Positions 31,735 through 41,679 of a stretch of 64,000 bases of DNA are shown here, one piece after another. The notes below the pieces were generated by a model. The model was not told the DNA's origin and made no database searches. It saw only the letters and a program-made list of their open reading frames with translations. Origin of the DNA: Hermatobates lingyangjiaoensis (taxonomy: Eukaryota; Arthropoda; Insecta; Hemiptera; Hermatobatidae). Position 1 is the stretch's first letter. Each line of letters starts with the position of its first letter. Position numbers and translations under genes: made by a program. The stretch covers positions 62,001 to 126,000 of the forward strand of contig JAPFBL010000371.1 in the NCBI GenBank assembly GCA_026182355.1. The letters are read 5' to 3'.

Positions 31735-34480
31735 CTATTCTTCCCCGTCACTGGTCCACTCGAACCATTTCGAGAGAACAATAAATCTAGACAGATCCCT
31801 GATACCAGTGGATGCTAAGTTCTCAAGATTGTCAAAGAAGTACTCTCCCAGTGCCTCTTTCCTTCTTTGAGCCAGACCAGGGCATTGACAGAGAAAGTGA
31901 GAAATCGTCTCTTCCTCTTCCTCATCCTGGCACGCCCTGCAAAAATCCCTCGCCTCCAATCCTAATCTGGTGGCGTGTCTACCTACGAGCCAGTGTCCCG
32001 TGGAAACAGCGATCACATTGGCTACATCTCTTCTATTCTTGGAAAGAAGATCCTTCGTTCTTCTGGAATTACAAGAAGGCCATAACTGCCTTGAAATAAG
32101 ACACGTGTCCTCATCAGACCACCTTTGCCTGATGCGTTCATCAATTCTTTGTCTTATCCAAAGCTTACATGTAGAAATTGGGGTCCCTAAATTGTATAGG
32201 ATATCCTGAGTGGGAAGAGTGGTGCCAAAGCGGGCAAGCTCATCAGCCTTACAGTTGCCTTCAATGTTCCAGTGACCTGGTACCCATATAAGTTCAACTT
32301 TAGCCCTCAATGACAATTCATTTAGGAGTTTCTTGCAGTCCTCGACTGCCTTTGATGTGCTATAGATCCCCTTTTGGGATTTAATAGCAGCTTGACTATC
32401 TGAAAAAATCTTGATGCCATCGCTGCCCAAAGAGGTCAGGGCTAACAAGCGCCTGACCGCCTCCCTAATAGCAGTAACTTCTGCCTGGAATACACTGCAG
32501 TGGTCAGGGAGCCTGAAAGCTATATTCCATTCCAGTGCCTCTGAAAAGATACCTCCACCAACCCTGCCCCCCAGCTTAGATCCATCAGTAAAGATCCATA
32601 TGGATCGGCTGTTCGAGAACAAGTCCCCCCTCCAGTCCTCCCTGCGGGGTATGACTGTGGAGAACCCGCTCCCAAAAGAGGGCTTAGTGATGATGTAGTC
32701 AATATCTGTAAGCAAGCTTCTGTATTCCTGAAGCACAGTTGAATGTCCAATATGAGTCTCCCTCCAGGGGTTGATCGTGTGTAATCTTATAGCCGAATTA
32801 ACAGCCAGCTGCTCCCCATAAAGGTCCAGTGGTGTCAAATTCAGAATAATATCTAATGCCTTTGTTGGGGTGGTTCTAAGACAGCCAGTAATATATACTT
32901 CTGCAAGTCTTTGCACCCTACCCAATTCTTTGAGGCGTATGCCCACTCGTAAGGCTTTCCACCATACCATTACACCATAAAACAAAATAGGTCTAACGAC
33001 CGCCTTATACATCCAGTAAACTATCCTAGGATTTATTCCCCATCTTTTACCCACAGCTCTCCCACATGAGTAGAGAGTGTGAATAGCCTTCCTAGAGCGT
33101 TCCATGATATTGGGCCTCCAGCTAAGCTTTTTATCCAGGATTAATCCCAGATATTTAGCCTGATCCGAGAGGCACAACTGGATTCCATTCAGAGAAGGCA
33201 TAACCAAGGGAGGGATCACTCTCCTCCTAGTAAATAGGACAACTTTAATCTTTTCTGGATTAACTCCTAGTCCATGATCTATACACCACTTTTGAGTTCT
33301 AGACAGATACCTTTGCATCAAATCTGAGATGGTATCTATGAACTTACCTGAGACAGCTAAAGCTAGGTCATCCGCATATGCAGTCACATTGCATCCTAAT
33401 TCCACTAGATCTAGAAGCAGCCCATTCAGGGTAATATTCCACAAGAGAGGCGAGAGGACACCACCCTGTGGCGTACCTCTCACCGGGGTTCTCCTGATTG
33501 TGGAACTCCCCATCGACGAGCTGATTCTTCTGTGGAATAGAAGTTGCTCCACAAAGGTCGAAATCGATCGCTCTACTCCCAGAGCTCTCAAGGAGCGAAC
33601 AATCGATTCAAACCGAATATTATTGAAGGCCCCCTCTATGTCGAGGAAAGAAACCATAGTATACTCCTTGTATTCCAACGACTTCTCTATCTGGGATACG
33701 AGGACATGTAGTGCAGTCTCAGTAGATTTACCTTTACTGTATGCATGTTGCATGTCGGACCATCGTGTAGGATCAAGATGTATCCGAATCTGTGCCTCTA
33801 TTAGCTTTTCCAGTGTCTTCAGAAGAAAGGACGACAAACTTATTGGTCTGAAGTCCCTTGCTTCCGAATGAAACACTCTACCACCTTTAGGGATAAAGAC
33901 TACCCTAACCTCTCTCCAAGAAAGAGGAATATAAGATAGATTCAAACAGGATTCAAATATGACCTCCAACCACGGAAGAATCGTCTCAGAAGCCTCCTGA
34001 AGTTCCGCAGGGATGATATCATCAGGCCCCGGTGATTTAAACCTTTTGAACCCAGAGATCGCCCATTTCAGGCGATCCCCTGACACCATACTGCGGTTAA
34101 CCTGAAATTTCTTATCAGAAGGTGAATTTGTCCCCACATCCACCACACAACCAGGAAAATGTGTTTCCATTAGTAGCTCCAGTGATTCAGAGCTCGAGTT
34201 TGTCCAGCTGCCATCCTGCCTACAAATGTATTCAGGCATAGCTGGATCCATAGCCAGGATTTTGCGAAGACGGTTACCCTCAGAGACTTCCTCTATTCTC
34301 GAGCAGAATCTTCTCCAAGAGTCCCTCTTCGCAGTCCTTACCTTTTTCTTGAATATCCGAAGGCTGGCCTTATATTCATTCCACTGACCTGAAACCTTAG
34401 CCAGGTTGAATAGCCGGCGACATTCTTTCCTCAATGTTCTAATTTCAGACGTCCACCACGGAGGTCTGAGTTTCCCCTGA
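31735..34480 (-). CDS. LINE ORF2 part 2: reverse transcriptase, RNase H and zinc-like C terminus
   Basis: About 900 codons open to the stop at 31735. The listed 5' limit includes upstream in-frame codons GKLRPPWWTSEIRTLRKEC, a segment that normally links endonuclease and RT, so TTG at 34434 is not a true start. Counting from that TTG: RT fingers PGPDDIIPAEL (136-146) and FRPISL (195-200), palm FLDIEGAFNNI (263-273), TPQGGVLSPLLW (321-332) and AYADDLALAV (352-361). RNase H runs from about 612 to 740 with D617 (FTDGS), E652, D679 (FSDSQ), H721 and D731. The C terminus has C-R-A-C and H-F-L-C-Q-C-P, a CCHC-like cluster. All catalytic residues are present, so this is a potentially functional polymerase. 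Expression needs the -1 shift from the endonuclease frame. Confidence 0.92.
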
Positions 34481-35414
34481 CCCTATGCACAGGACAGGAA
34501 GCTTTAGACGCTTGATTGCAGGCAGTTGTCAACCGCTCCACAACGGCGTCCAGTTCCTCTGTGTCCTTTGGCTTAGGGACAGGTTCTACTAAAATCATAG
34601 CTAGGGTTTCCCTGTACAACTTCCAGTCAGTAGCCCTTCTGTTCCAGTACATTGGATGACCCGGTCTGTCCAACCTCAGACCAAACTCTATATACTGGTG
34701 ATCCGAGAAGGATGGATCATTAGAAACCTTCCAATCCTTCATTAACTTGACAGCAGGTTCATTAACTAAAGTTATATCAAGAACCTCCCGTCTGTTGACA
34801 GTAATAAAAGTGGGGGAATAACCCCTATTACAGATCTTAATATTATTACATATAATATAATCAAAGAGTGACTCACCTCTCACGTTGATGTTACTGCTGC
34901 CCCAAGCCGTATGATGAGCATTAGCATCGGCTCCAATGATCACTGGAACTCCCAGCCTCTGCGCCCTCTCGACCGCTCTGCATACTAAAGTAGATGGAAG
35001 CGGCTCGTTGTCGCCATGAGCCCAATAGGTAGCTATCAGCCAGACTATCCGGTCCTTTAGCTCCACAGCGATTGTAACTGTATCTTGATCGCAAAATTCA
35101 GATATTTTAAACGAGTCAAAAAGATTCCTAATCATTATACAGGCCCTAGGTTTGCCCGAGCCTGATGAATAGAAAACATGAAAGCCTTTGAGCCGAAGAC
35201 CACTAACCTGATTCTTGGTGACCCATGGCTCCTGTATCAAGGCAAAATCCTCCTTCTTGTTGCACAAGCGAAGTGTCAGGGCAGCCGTAGCTGCTTTGGA
35301 GTGGTGAAGGTTGATTTGAACAGCCTTCAAACCCACTGAAAGACTGCATCGCTGGTTAGTTGGTTCCTTCACCACTACCAGGCGATGTGCTGGGCAGTTC
35401 CTCGTCGTCGATCG
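34431..35414 (-). CDS. LINE ORF2 part 1: APE-like endonuclease
   Basis: The endonuclease that nicks genomic DNA before reverse transcription. It is open from just after a TGA near 35415; there is no ATG at the start, only GTG codons at 35375 and 35372. Numbering from 35375: QINLHHSK (20-27), LIQEPW with the metal-binding E49, GADANAHHTAWGSS with D150 and N152, DITLV with D200 and SDHQYIEF with D225 and H226. The catalytic set of an APE-type nuclease is complete. The frame ends at 34433-34431, 37 bp past a GGGAAAC heptamer. In the -1 frame the protein continues into the RT linker. The lack of an ATG and the overlap with the end of the gag frame suggest translation coupled to ORF1. Confidence 0.9.
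   Translation of the reverse strand, partial: RSTTRNCPAHRLVVVKEPTNQRCSLSVGLKAVQINLHHSKAATAALTLRLCNKKEDFALIQEPWVTKNQVSGLRLKGFHVFYSSGSGKPRACIMIRNLFDSFKISEFCDQDTVTIAVELKDRIVWLIATYWAHGDNEPLPSTLVCRAVERAQRLGVPVIIGADANAHHTAWGSSNINVRGESLFDYIICNNIKICNRGYSPTFITVNRREVLDITLVNEPAVKLMKDWKVSNDPSFSDHQYIEFGLRLDRPGHPMYWNRRATDWKLYRETLAMILVEPVPKPKDTEELDAVVERLTTACNQASKASCPVHRVRGNSDLRGGRLKLEH
34470..34476 (-). promoter_or_regulatory. Candidate -1 frameshift heptamer joining endonuclease and RT
   Basis: In the endonuclease frame the minus strand reads G GGA AAC, matching the X-XXY-YYZ slippery pattern. Slipping back one base here gives GGG AAA CTC AGA CCT CCG TGG TGG, the RT linker frame. A one-base loss from the four-G run at 34474-34477 would produce the same sequence by chance mutation. 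No clear downstream pseudoknot was identified by eye. Confidence 0.4.
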
Positions 35415-35592
35415 TGCTCAGTTCCCTGAAAAGCCTGAACGTCGACTGAAACTCACCTTCTCCCTCTAAGGAAGACAGACTCTCGGCCCCAAGTAACCTT
35501 ATGGGCATATCAGAGTCCGCCTCCTGAGGGTCCCTAGAGCAGGACGGCTGGAACAGGATCACTTGCCGCCTCCAAACGACTTCCCCTAGCAT
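35356..35592 (-). pseudogene. Acidic C-terminal extension of LINE ORF1 in the +1 frame
   Basis: A 78-codon open frame in +1 relative to the gag frame. After the gag stop at 35534 it encodes an acidic Ser/Glu-rich stretch (for example ESLSSLEGEGEF and STIDDEELPSTSP) and stops at 35358-35356 inside the start of ORF2. A tail of this kind, ending in overlap with ORF2, is what an intact ORF1 would be expected to have. Either a one-base indel near 35540-35590 separated it, or it is not used. Confidence 0.45.
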
Positions 35593-36586
35593 CGCCTTTA
35601 TACACCTTTAGGGTGATCGCTCCGAAACCGTAGCTGACCACCCCCTCCGTGCGTTTTAGCTCAGCCAAGGAGTCCTCGTTAAGAACGACAGTGACCTGTC
35701 GAGAGTGTTCCTTCACCTCACCTACCTTGACCACTTTCCAGTCGTGAGTGGGAAGAGAAGGATTGCAAGTCTTAAGGATCTTAAGGATCTTCTCAGGATC
35801 AGAAGGTTCCGCCGGAAACCAAGCTCTGGACCTTGGTCGGCTAGGAATATCCTCCCTTCCAACCGCCTCCAGTCTTGCCCCCGGCCATACCTCTCCAATC
35901 TTAGTTATAGCTAGTCGAAAAAGGTCCGCAGATCTCTGGTCCGCACATGCCATAAGCTTTATGCGGCCCTGGTACCAACCTGCATCCCTGCAACAAGGAG
36001 CCCTGCCTGGGTTCTCTTCCAGAATGGTTTCAAACACCCCGAGCAGGGCTATTTCCACAAGCTTCCACTGCTTCTGTGGAAATGCCCCGTCCGGTTTGCT
36101 GCGGTCGATCACCGCCCAAATGTGGTGATCCTTGACCACTTCACTAAAGGGGCGAGGTAAGCGTCTCTTGGGTGAGGGTCCCTGCTTCCGCTTCTTAGCC
36201 TCCGGCACAGGATCCTCACCGCGCGGCCTCTTCCCTACCTTCAGCCTCAGGTACTCCTCCCTATCCTGCAGTACCTTCTTGGCCCAGCTCAGCGACTGCC
36301 TATTTTGCTCAGTGAGATCCTTTTCAGGTATCTCACTAAGCTTTTTCAGCACGCGCAGAGCACCTCTTCTATCTCTATAGGCTTTAAGCGAAGGAGAGAT
36401 ATTCTTCTTAGGTTTAGTAGGTCCAGTAACCTGTGATCCTACTAAATCCTTACTTTCCTCGGAAGGACCAGGTTCGTCCTTTTTCCGAATTGGACGTATC
36501 CTGTTCCTTCTGAGTGGTTTTCCTGGCTTGTCACCAATGCCCATTACTAATTTAGGGTTTGTTTTAGTTTGTTTAGTTTCATCCAT
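35534..36586 (-). CDS. LINE ORF1: gag-like RNA-binding protein with DUF4780-like domain
   Basis: About 350 residues from an ATG at 36586 in good context (AACATGG); a GTG four codons upstream is also in frame. The N-terminal third is basic and low in complexity (RRNRIRPIRKK, KRPRGEDP, KKRKQGPSPKRR), suited to RNA binding or nuclear import. From about residue 150 a folded region follows with WAVID, W-Y-Q-G-R-I-K (208-214), MACADQRSADLFRLAI, PGARLEAVGREDIPSRPRSR, CNPSLPTHDWKVV and VVSYGFGAITLKVY. This matches what I recall of the DUF4780 domain of arthropod retrotransposon ORF1 proteins. No CCHC zinc knuckles are visible. It should coat LINE RNA in the ribonucleoprotein. Confidence 0.82.
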   Translation of the reverse strand: MDETKQTKTNPKLVMGIGDKPGKPLRRNRIRPIRKKDEPGPSEESKDLVGSQVTGPTKPKKNISPSLKAYRDRRGALRVLKKLSEIPEKDLTEQNRQSLSWAKKVLQDREEYLRLKVGKRPRGEDPVPEAKKRKQGPSPKRRLPRPFSEVVKDHHIWAVIDRSKPDGAFPQKQWKLVEIALLGVFETILEENPGRAPCCRDAGWYQGRIKLMACADQRSADLFRLAITKIGEVWPGARLEAVGREDIPSRPRSRAWFPAEPSDPEKILKILKTCNPSLPTHDWKVVKVGEVKEHSRQVTVVLNEDSLAELKRTEGVVSYGFGAITLKVYKGDARGSRLEAASDPVPAVLL

Positions 36587-36598
36587 GTTTGTTCCCAC

Positions 36599-36944
36599 GA
36601 GTACCGGGGGGTAGATGTCCGCCTGGTGAGAGCCCCGACTGACCAGGTAAGGCTACTTACTTTGGGAGGGCGCCAGGTTCCCAAAGGCTCCGTTTGGACA
36701 CCTAAACTGACCCAGGTGCCTTCCAGTCGGCGCACGGGTCGCTTGACACGCCGACATCAGGTCGGTTCAGAATCCTCCTTCCACAGGATGACACGAACAA
36801 TAAAAACCTAAAAAGGCCGCTTTACTCTCGTTTGTCAGAGTGAGGCAGCTGGGAGCCCCACTCTTGTCCAGGGGTCACCACAAGGAGGTGAGAGTAGCGT
36901 TGGGTCAGAGAGGCTATAAGCGACGCTTCATGACCCCTTGACCC
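36599..36944 (-). promoter_or_regulatory. LINE 5' UTR
   Basis: About 350 bp between the 5' target duplication and the ORF1 start. On the minus strand it begins GGGGTCAAGGGGTCATGAAG. It is GC-richer than the genomic background, as expected of an internal promoter region, but no specific motif was recognised. Confidence 0.6.
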
Positions 36945-36960
36945 CCGGACCAGCAAGCTA
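36945..36960 (+). repeat. Target site duplication of the LINE, right copy
   Basis: CCGGACCAGCAAGCTA, identical to 31626-31641; marks the 5' end of the LINE. Confidence 0.95.
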
Positions 36961-37329
36961 ATTGAAAAATTACATTTAGCTAACAATAAGTCTACCTTAA
37001 TCTTTGTATCAGTCAGTAATGCTAATAATTAGTGCAAAGAAAAATAAGTCAATTATAAAAATCTTTATTAAAATCCGACACTCTGTATCCACTATTATCC
37101 ATTTTGATACAGATATTTTGCTGGTCAAGGTGCGAGAGCAAAGGTAAAGTATATAATACAGTGCGTACTAAAACACTGGTGGATAATATAAGAACTGCAG
37201 GTTTTTAAGGAAATTAGAGTAAAATAACTTTTTCTTTACAATTATGCACATTTATCCCCCGGGCCGGATCGAACCACCAGGTGGGCCGGATTCGGCCAGC
37301 GGGCCGTATGTTTGACACCTGTTTTGTAG

Positions 37330-37860
37330 AGGATCAGAAGTCATGCTGCAATTATCCCTAGCCTACCTTGAATATGAGGCAATAAAATGGCTGTTTGTCA
37401 ATATTTCTTAGTGACTGAAAAATAATATTACCCTTAGTCTGAAAACGCTACACCAACAGTAAAATGTCAAGCAAAAACAGTGTCAGAAAGCAGAAAAAGC
37501 AATGAATAATGCCAACAAATGACAAATGAATATGTCGGTGCACTGGGACTTTAATTACCCAGTTACAAGTGCTACACTCAATAATGTAAATTTTTTATTT
37601 ATTAAGTTTATTTTTTGCTGATCTGTTTTACTGTGAGGGTGAGTTTATCATGGAGAAATCAGTAGTTTGTTTGTTTGATATGTCGGTATCTGTCCTTATA
37701 GTAACCGTTTATTCTTACATTTATAAGTTCCTCAGTCGAGGATTGGTTTTGACTATGCTTTAGTTTAATATTTAACAGAAATCTCAGGAAAATATAATTT
37801 TCAAAATTGTTAAGTGTTAAGTATTGTAATTTTGTTAGTTTAAATATTCAAACAAATGTA
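37330..37860. other. Non-coding stretch, nothing recognised
   Basis: No feature supported between the hAT end and the PLE-like hairpin. Confidence 0.4.
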
Positions 37861-37861
37861 A

Positions 37862-38025
37862 ATGATCAAACTACAATAACAAATGGGAAAACAAGACTAA
37901 GATCTTTCAACCGTAACAAGCGATCTTCGTCAGAGTCAAAAACCCAACCCAAAACTTTTCCCATTTCTTATTGTGGTTTGATCATTGATTGTTATTTCAC
38001 GTGTTTATGTGAAATCTTTTTATTG
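37862..38025 (-). mobile_element. PLE-like hairpin (family of 15930-16052)
   Basis: Inverted arms ATGATCAAACTACAATAACA (37862) and CATTTCTTATTGTGGTTTGA (37964), with AATGGGAAAACAAGACTAAG and CCCAAAACTTTTCCCATTTC inside. It continues into ATTGATTGTTATTTCACGTG and TTTATGTGAAATC, the outer word of the 15.9-kb copy. The core is the hammerhead-like motif below. Confidence 0.72.
37895..37937 (-). ncRNA. Hammerhead-like motif (well preserved)
   Basis: On the minus strand GACT, CTGACGA, extra A, a GATCGC-TTGTT-ACGGTT helix (imperfect), then GAAAGATCTT and AGTC. Helix I GACT/AGTC pairs at all four positions. A15.1-GATC-U16.1 forms the self-complementary AGATCT, and U17 fits the H17 rule. Helix II has one mismatch compared with the 15977 relative (ACCGT/ACGGT). 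Confidence 0.62.
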
Positions 38026-38029
38026 TAAT

Positions 38030-41000
38030 GTAAAGGTTTTTTATTAATGTTTTTATGCAGTATCCATGATTGTTTTAAGTATTTTATATTAATAATAAAA
38101 ATTTAATTTTTACATTTCAAACAAAAATATGTGCTACGTTTACATTTAAAAAGATTTACATTTTATAAATTATTAATATTAAAAAGGACGGAAAGCTGAA
38201 ATAAATATAATTTTCAAAATGGTTAACTGTTATGTATTGTAATTTTAAAGAAAAACATAAGATTTTTTATGCAGTATCCATAATTGATTTAAATATTTTT
38301 ATATTGATAATAAAAATTTAAACTTTACGTTTATCATTATCAGAATATTTGCATTTTAGAAACTTTTGATAATACAGACGATGATATAGCACAAAAAAAA
38401 AAGATTTTAAAATGATTATGTTAAGTATTGTTATTAGTTAAACAATTACATCTTTAACAAAAACGTGAATCTTCTTTCGTATTCTATTTTAATCAGCAAT
38501 TAACAAATACTACATAGTAACCGATGAATTTCTACACCACTAATAAATGTCTGCAGCCTCCTTAATTGTTGAAAATATAACTCAAAAACATAATACTTTT
38601 TGAAGAACTGATGTGTTGTTATTTTATCTTTATTTTCTACTATGGTCATTATCAAGTTAAATAAACTGCAATTTTTCAATTTTATTTAATAATTTTAAAC
38701 ATCCATCCGCATTTAAAATATGTGAAATTCTTTTTTATTAAAAAAAAAGAGAGTTTCATTTAGTATTAAACTAATGAGCGCTAAACAGTATAACAATAAA
38801 TATTGAAAGAAATTAGTTTATTTTTTTTTAAAAAAAATGATGAATTTAATTGATTGTAGATGGTAATATAAAACTTCGAGTGTTTTTGCAGTTTGATCAT
38901 AATTGTTGAAAACATTGATAGCCTCGTGGAATCATAAACTGTTAATTGCTGTTTGCATAAGATTTATTACGTCGTAGGATTTACAAAATTCTATCTCCTT
39001 GAATCTTAATAAAGGATATTATGGTCGAAAAAAAAGCAAGAATAATAACTTATAAAGATAAAAAAATAAATAATTAACATGTTATACTTCTTGATGTAAA
39101 AATTTGGGTTGGAAAATTTGGTAGATATATGAGAGAACGTAAACAAGAAGATCTTCCCCAAGTATGTCATTTGGTCACGTAGCCTTTAAGATATGTTTGG
39201 GGATTTCCTGGAATACAGGTGGAATAGATAGGATTAGGGGATTAGAACAGGGTAGAAAGAAGTTTATGGAACGCTTTATAATAGTATATCAAAACTTGGT
39301 GTATAGAAAAGCTAATAGAGAATTATTCAACATATTTTGGACTCAAGAGGTTGCAACCTTTAAAATATTGAATGACTTGACATTACCTAGGCATAACTTA
39401 AAGCCTTAAATCTAAGTAGGTACTACTCCTCTATACATCAGTATTGCTGTCATATCGAAGCTTGAAATTTGAAAATCAAGAATCCGTGCAGAAAACAAAC
39501 TGTTTCATTTTCTCTAACAGAAATCTTTTTGTATTTTCTTAATTTGTTTTCTTCCTATTTGTTAGTATAGGTTATTTACATATGCATTAAATTACAGAGT
39601 AGGACACTTAGAGTGAAACACTTATGGTTAGAACTGCTGTAGGTTACATACATTTTTTGACATCCAACATCATCAGGAGAAAATTTGTTTATAGTTTCTA
39701 GGTGTCCTCTGACAAAGAAATAGTATATAAGAGTACTCAAACTTTACCATCAGACTAGAAGCGAGAAAGAAAAAAAAATGAGATAAACGGAAGTAGGGGA
39801 AACACAATATATCAATGCGTAATTTTTCAGAATAAATGAAGCAATAATGATACGAGTATAATAGTTATGGTAATAATAATAACAAGTTATATGAGTAACA
39901 TAATAGATAAATAAAAGACAAAAAATTAATAATTAAATTAATTAATTAATATTAAAATAATAATTAATAACTTAAAAAACCTTCAAGAATTTTCTATCAC
40001 CATAAAGATTATATGTGCTTCTCCTTATACTATTAGGTAACATGAGTTTTGGGGTCTCAATGAAAACTTTAAGAGTGTAACAGTCATTAAAACTGAAGGT
40101 GTGAGAACTTCAGACTTACAGGTCTTTTTCTTAACATAAAAAATATATTATTAGCCTCTAATCACATCCATGGAAGATAGCAGTGGTATGTTGCTCTGCT
40201 GATGAATACTATTGATGTAACTATTCTTATGGACGCTCCATTTAGAAGAACACAAACCGTTATAAAATACAGCAAACTGAGTGAAACCAAGTAAATAGAA
40301 ATATATGCAGTGACAAAAAGAACAGGAAGTATTAAGAGTGTTAGGGTAGAAATTATTTTTGAAAAATGCAAGCGAAGAAAGGACCATAGTTAATAATAGG
40401 GCAAGTTGGGCAGCTACAAAGCCCACATTGGATATTTACATGTTTTTTTCCGGCTGAGGAATTTCTTGTAAAAAAAAAAAAAAATTAACGAAGGCTAATT
40501 TGAAATAGATGAAGTTAAAGAAGAAAAAGAAAGAATAGGATAAAACTTCTTAATAGCAGTAGCCAGTTTATTTATCTTTTAGATTTACCTAAAGAAGAAC
40601 ATTACGTATTCCAATCACCTTGTTTCTTTAATACAACTTATTTTTGTGAAGAATTTCTTTATAATTCTCAAGAATAACTAAGTACTATATAGTAACCAAG
40701 ATGCAACTAGTTAAATAATATATAGTATTTCAGGAAATAGATTTCTATGATTCTTATTTATTTACTATTATTTTTTCTATTTTGATTAGTTTCAAATAAC
40801 TAAATTGCTTAATATAATTTTATATTAACTGAATTTATATAATTATATTTATGTGACATCAACAACACTATACAGTAAGGTACATAACCGCAAAAAAGGA
40901 AAAAAATTAGTAGAAATAGAAAAGGAAGAATCATTTCAACCTTGTCTGGGTTTCCACTGTTGTGGTACCTCAACACGTGAAACATGGTATTCAATAAGAA

Positions 41001-41430
41001 AAAGAAAGAAGGATAACCACTTTCAGTAAATTTGTTCTTTAAGAACTTTAAGTAGAATTATGGTCTTTAGTTAGCCTAAAAGCCTTTTTAATTACATCCA
41101 TGAAATATTAAACAGTATTAAATGTAGTTGATTATAGTATATTACAAACATATTGCTTACAGCAGTAAGTCCTTCTTGCCAGTCCAGTCTTGTTATACAT
41201 CTTATTTCTCTCATTTCTCTGATGAAGTATTTGTTTTCAGCTAATTCTCATTTTCATCTGTTTATATTAATTTTTATTATTTTACCCATTGTTGTATAAT
41301 CTTTATATATAAAGTTCCTGAGTTTCCTAGTTTGTTCACCCATTTGCCGTAGTAATAGGGGCCTGAAATTATTATTATCTTTACTATTGTTGTGATTGAC
41401 TTTGTTGTAGATGTATTACATAATAACAAA
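38030..41430. other. AT-rich stretch, no gene recognised
   Basis: Contains two diverged copies of an ~120-bp segment with GCAGTATCCAT and ATTAAGTATTGTAATTT-like words (37800-38120 and 38215-38310). A minus-strand CTGATGATGTTGGATGTC word near 39665-39690 resembles a PLE core but lacks GAAA. The open frame 39164-39409 (81 codons, plus strand) has no recognised domain and no supported function. Confidence 0.4.
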
Positions 41431-41437
41431 TCGTATT

Positions 41438-41475
41438 ATGGTGTCAGGGTAGCTCAGTGGCATGCGTACTTGCAT
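41438..41475 (+). repeat. tRNA-like A-box fragment
   Basis: GGGTAGCTCAGTGGCATGCG matches the 5' half of a tRNA or tRNA-derived SINE (A box TAGCTCAGTGG). No B box follows in the next 60 bp, so this is a fragment rather than a tRNA gene. Confidence 0.4.
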
Positions 41476-41599
41476 CGACTTTCTACAATATTTTTAATAA
41501 TATTTCTCATTAGGAGGTCAGCGTAGCCTGTATAGTTATAAAACTCTGATGTTCCTTTTTAAATATTTGCACATGCTCTAAACTGAATAAAATTATAGA

Positions 41600-41673
41600 A
41601 ATTTTGTGAGAATCAAACCCACGCTCTTGGCATTGAAGGTCCAGCACATACCGTCTGCGCCACGGGTAATTTT
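41600..41673 (-). repeat. tRNA-like sequence, probably a SINE head
   Basis: On the minus strand TACCCGTGGCGCAGACGGTA supplies an A box (TGGCGCAGACGG) and GTGGGTTTGATTCTCAC a B box with T-loop, 38-40 bp apart as in a tRNA. The 5' and 3' ends do not pair as a full acceptor stem, which argues for a tRNA-derived repeat or pseudo-tRNA. It is different from the 3231/55693 SINE. Confidence 0.5.
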
Positions 41674-41679
41674 GTAAAA

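Larger units (their letters stand above)
31642..36944 (-). mobile_element. Full-length LOA/R1-like non-LTR retrotransposon with RNase H
   Basis: A 5.3-kb minus-strand LINE bounded by a perfect 16-bp target duplication, so apparently full length. Order from 5' (36944): a 5' UTR of about 350 bp, ORF1 gag (36586-35534, probably extended to 35356), ORF2 endonuclease (from about 35415), RT, RNase H and a C-terminal CCHC-like segment (stop at 31735). A 3' UTR of about 90 bp ends in four TAACC pentamers. The combination of APE-type endonuclease, RT with T-P-Q-G-G-V-L-S-P and Y-A-D-D, RNase H and a DUF4780-like gag points to the LOA/R1 group. Composition is clearly less AT-rich than the surroundings. 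Confidence 0.93.
31564..37321. mobile_element. hAT-like non-autonomous element split by a LINE
   Basis: Ends CAGAGGTGTCAAACTCATTT (31564 on) and, on the opposite strand, CAGGTGTCAAACATACGGCC (from 37321). Both ends continue into GGCCGAAT-type GC-rich subterminal DNA. Without the LINE and one target copy the element is about 440 bp. The CAG-GGTGTCAAAC ends are typical of hAT elements. The flanks have only a degenerate duplication (TGGTAGAG against TGTAGAG). The interior has no transposase fragment. It resembles the 1236-1886 element in its GGCC-rich ends but is a different family. Confidence 0.7.

Noticed and set aside
33329..33871. 180-codon open frame on the plus strand inside the LINE
   Set aside because: It is the antisense shadow of the RT domain, which has all the conserved residues on the minus strand.
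35705..36811. Several plus-strand open frames opposite LINE ORF1 and its 5' UTR
   Set aside because: Antisense to a recognisable gag-like ORF; no independent domain or start context.
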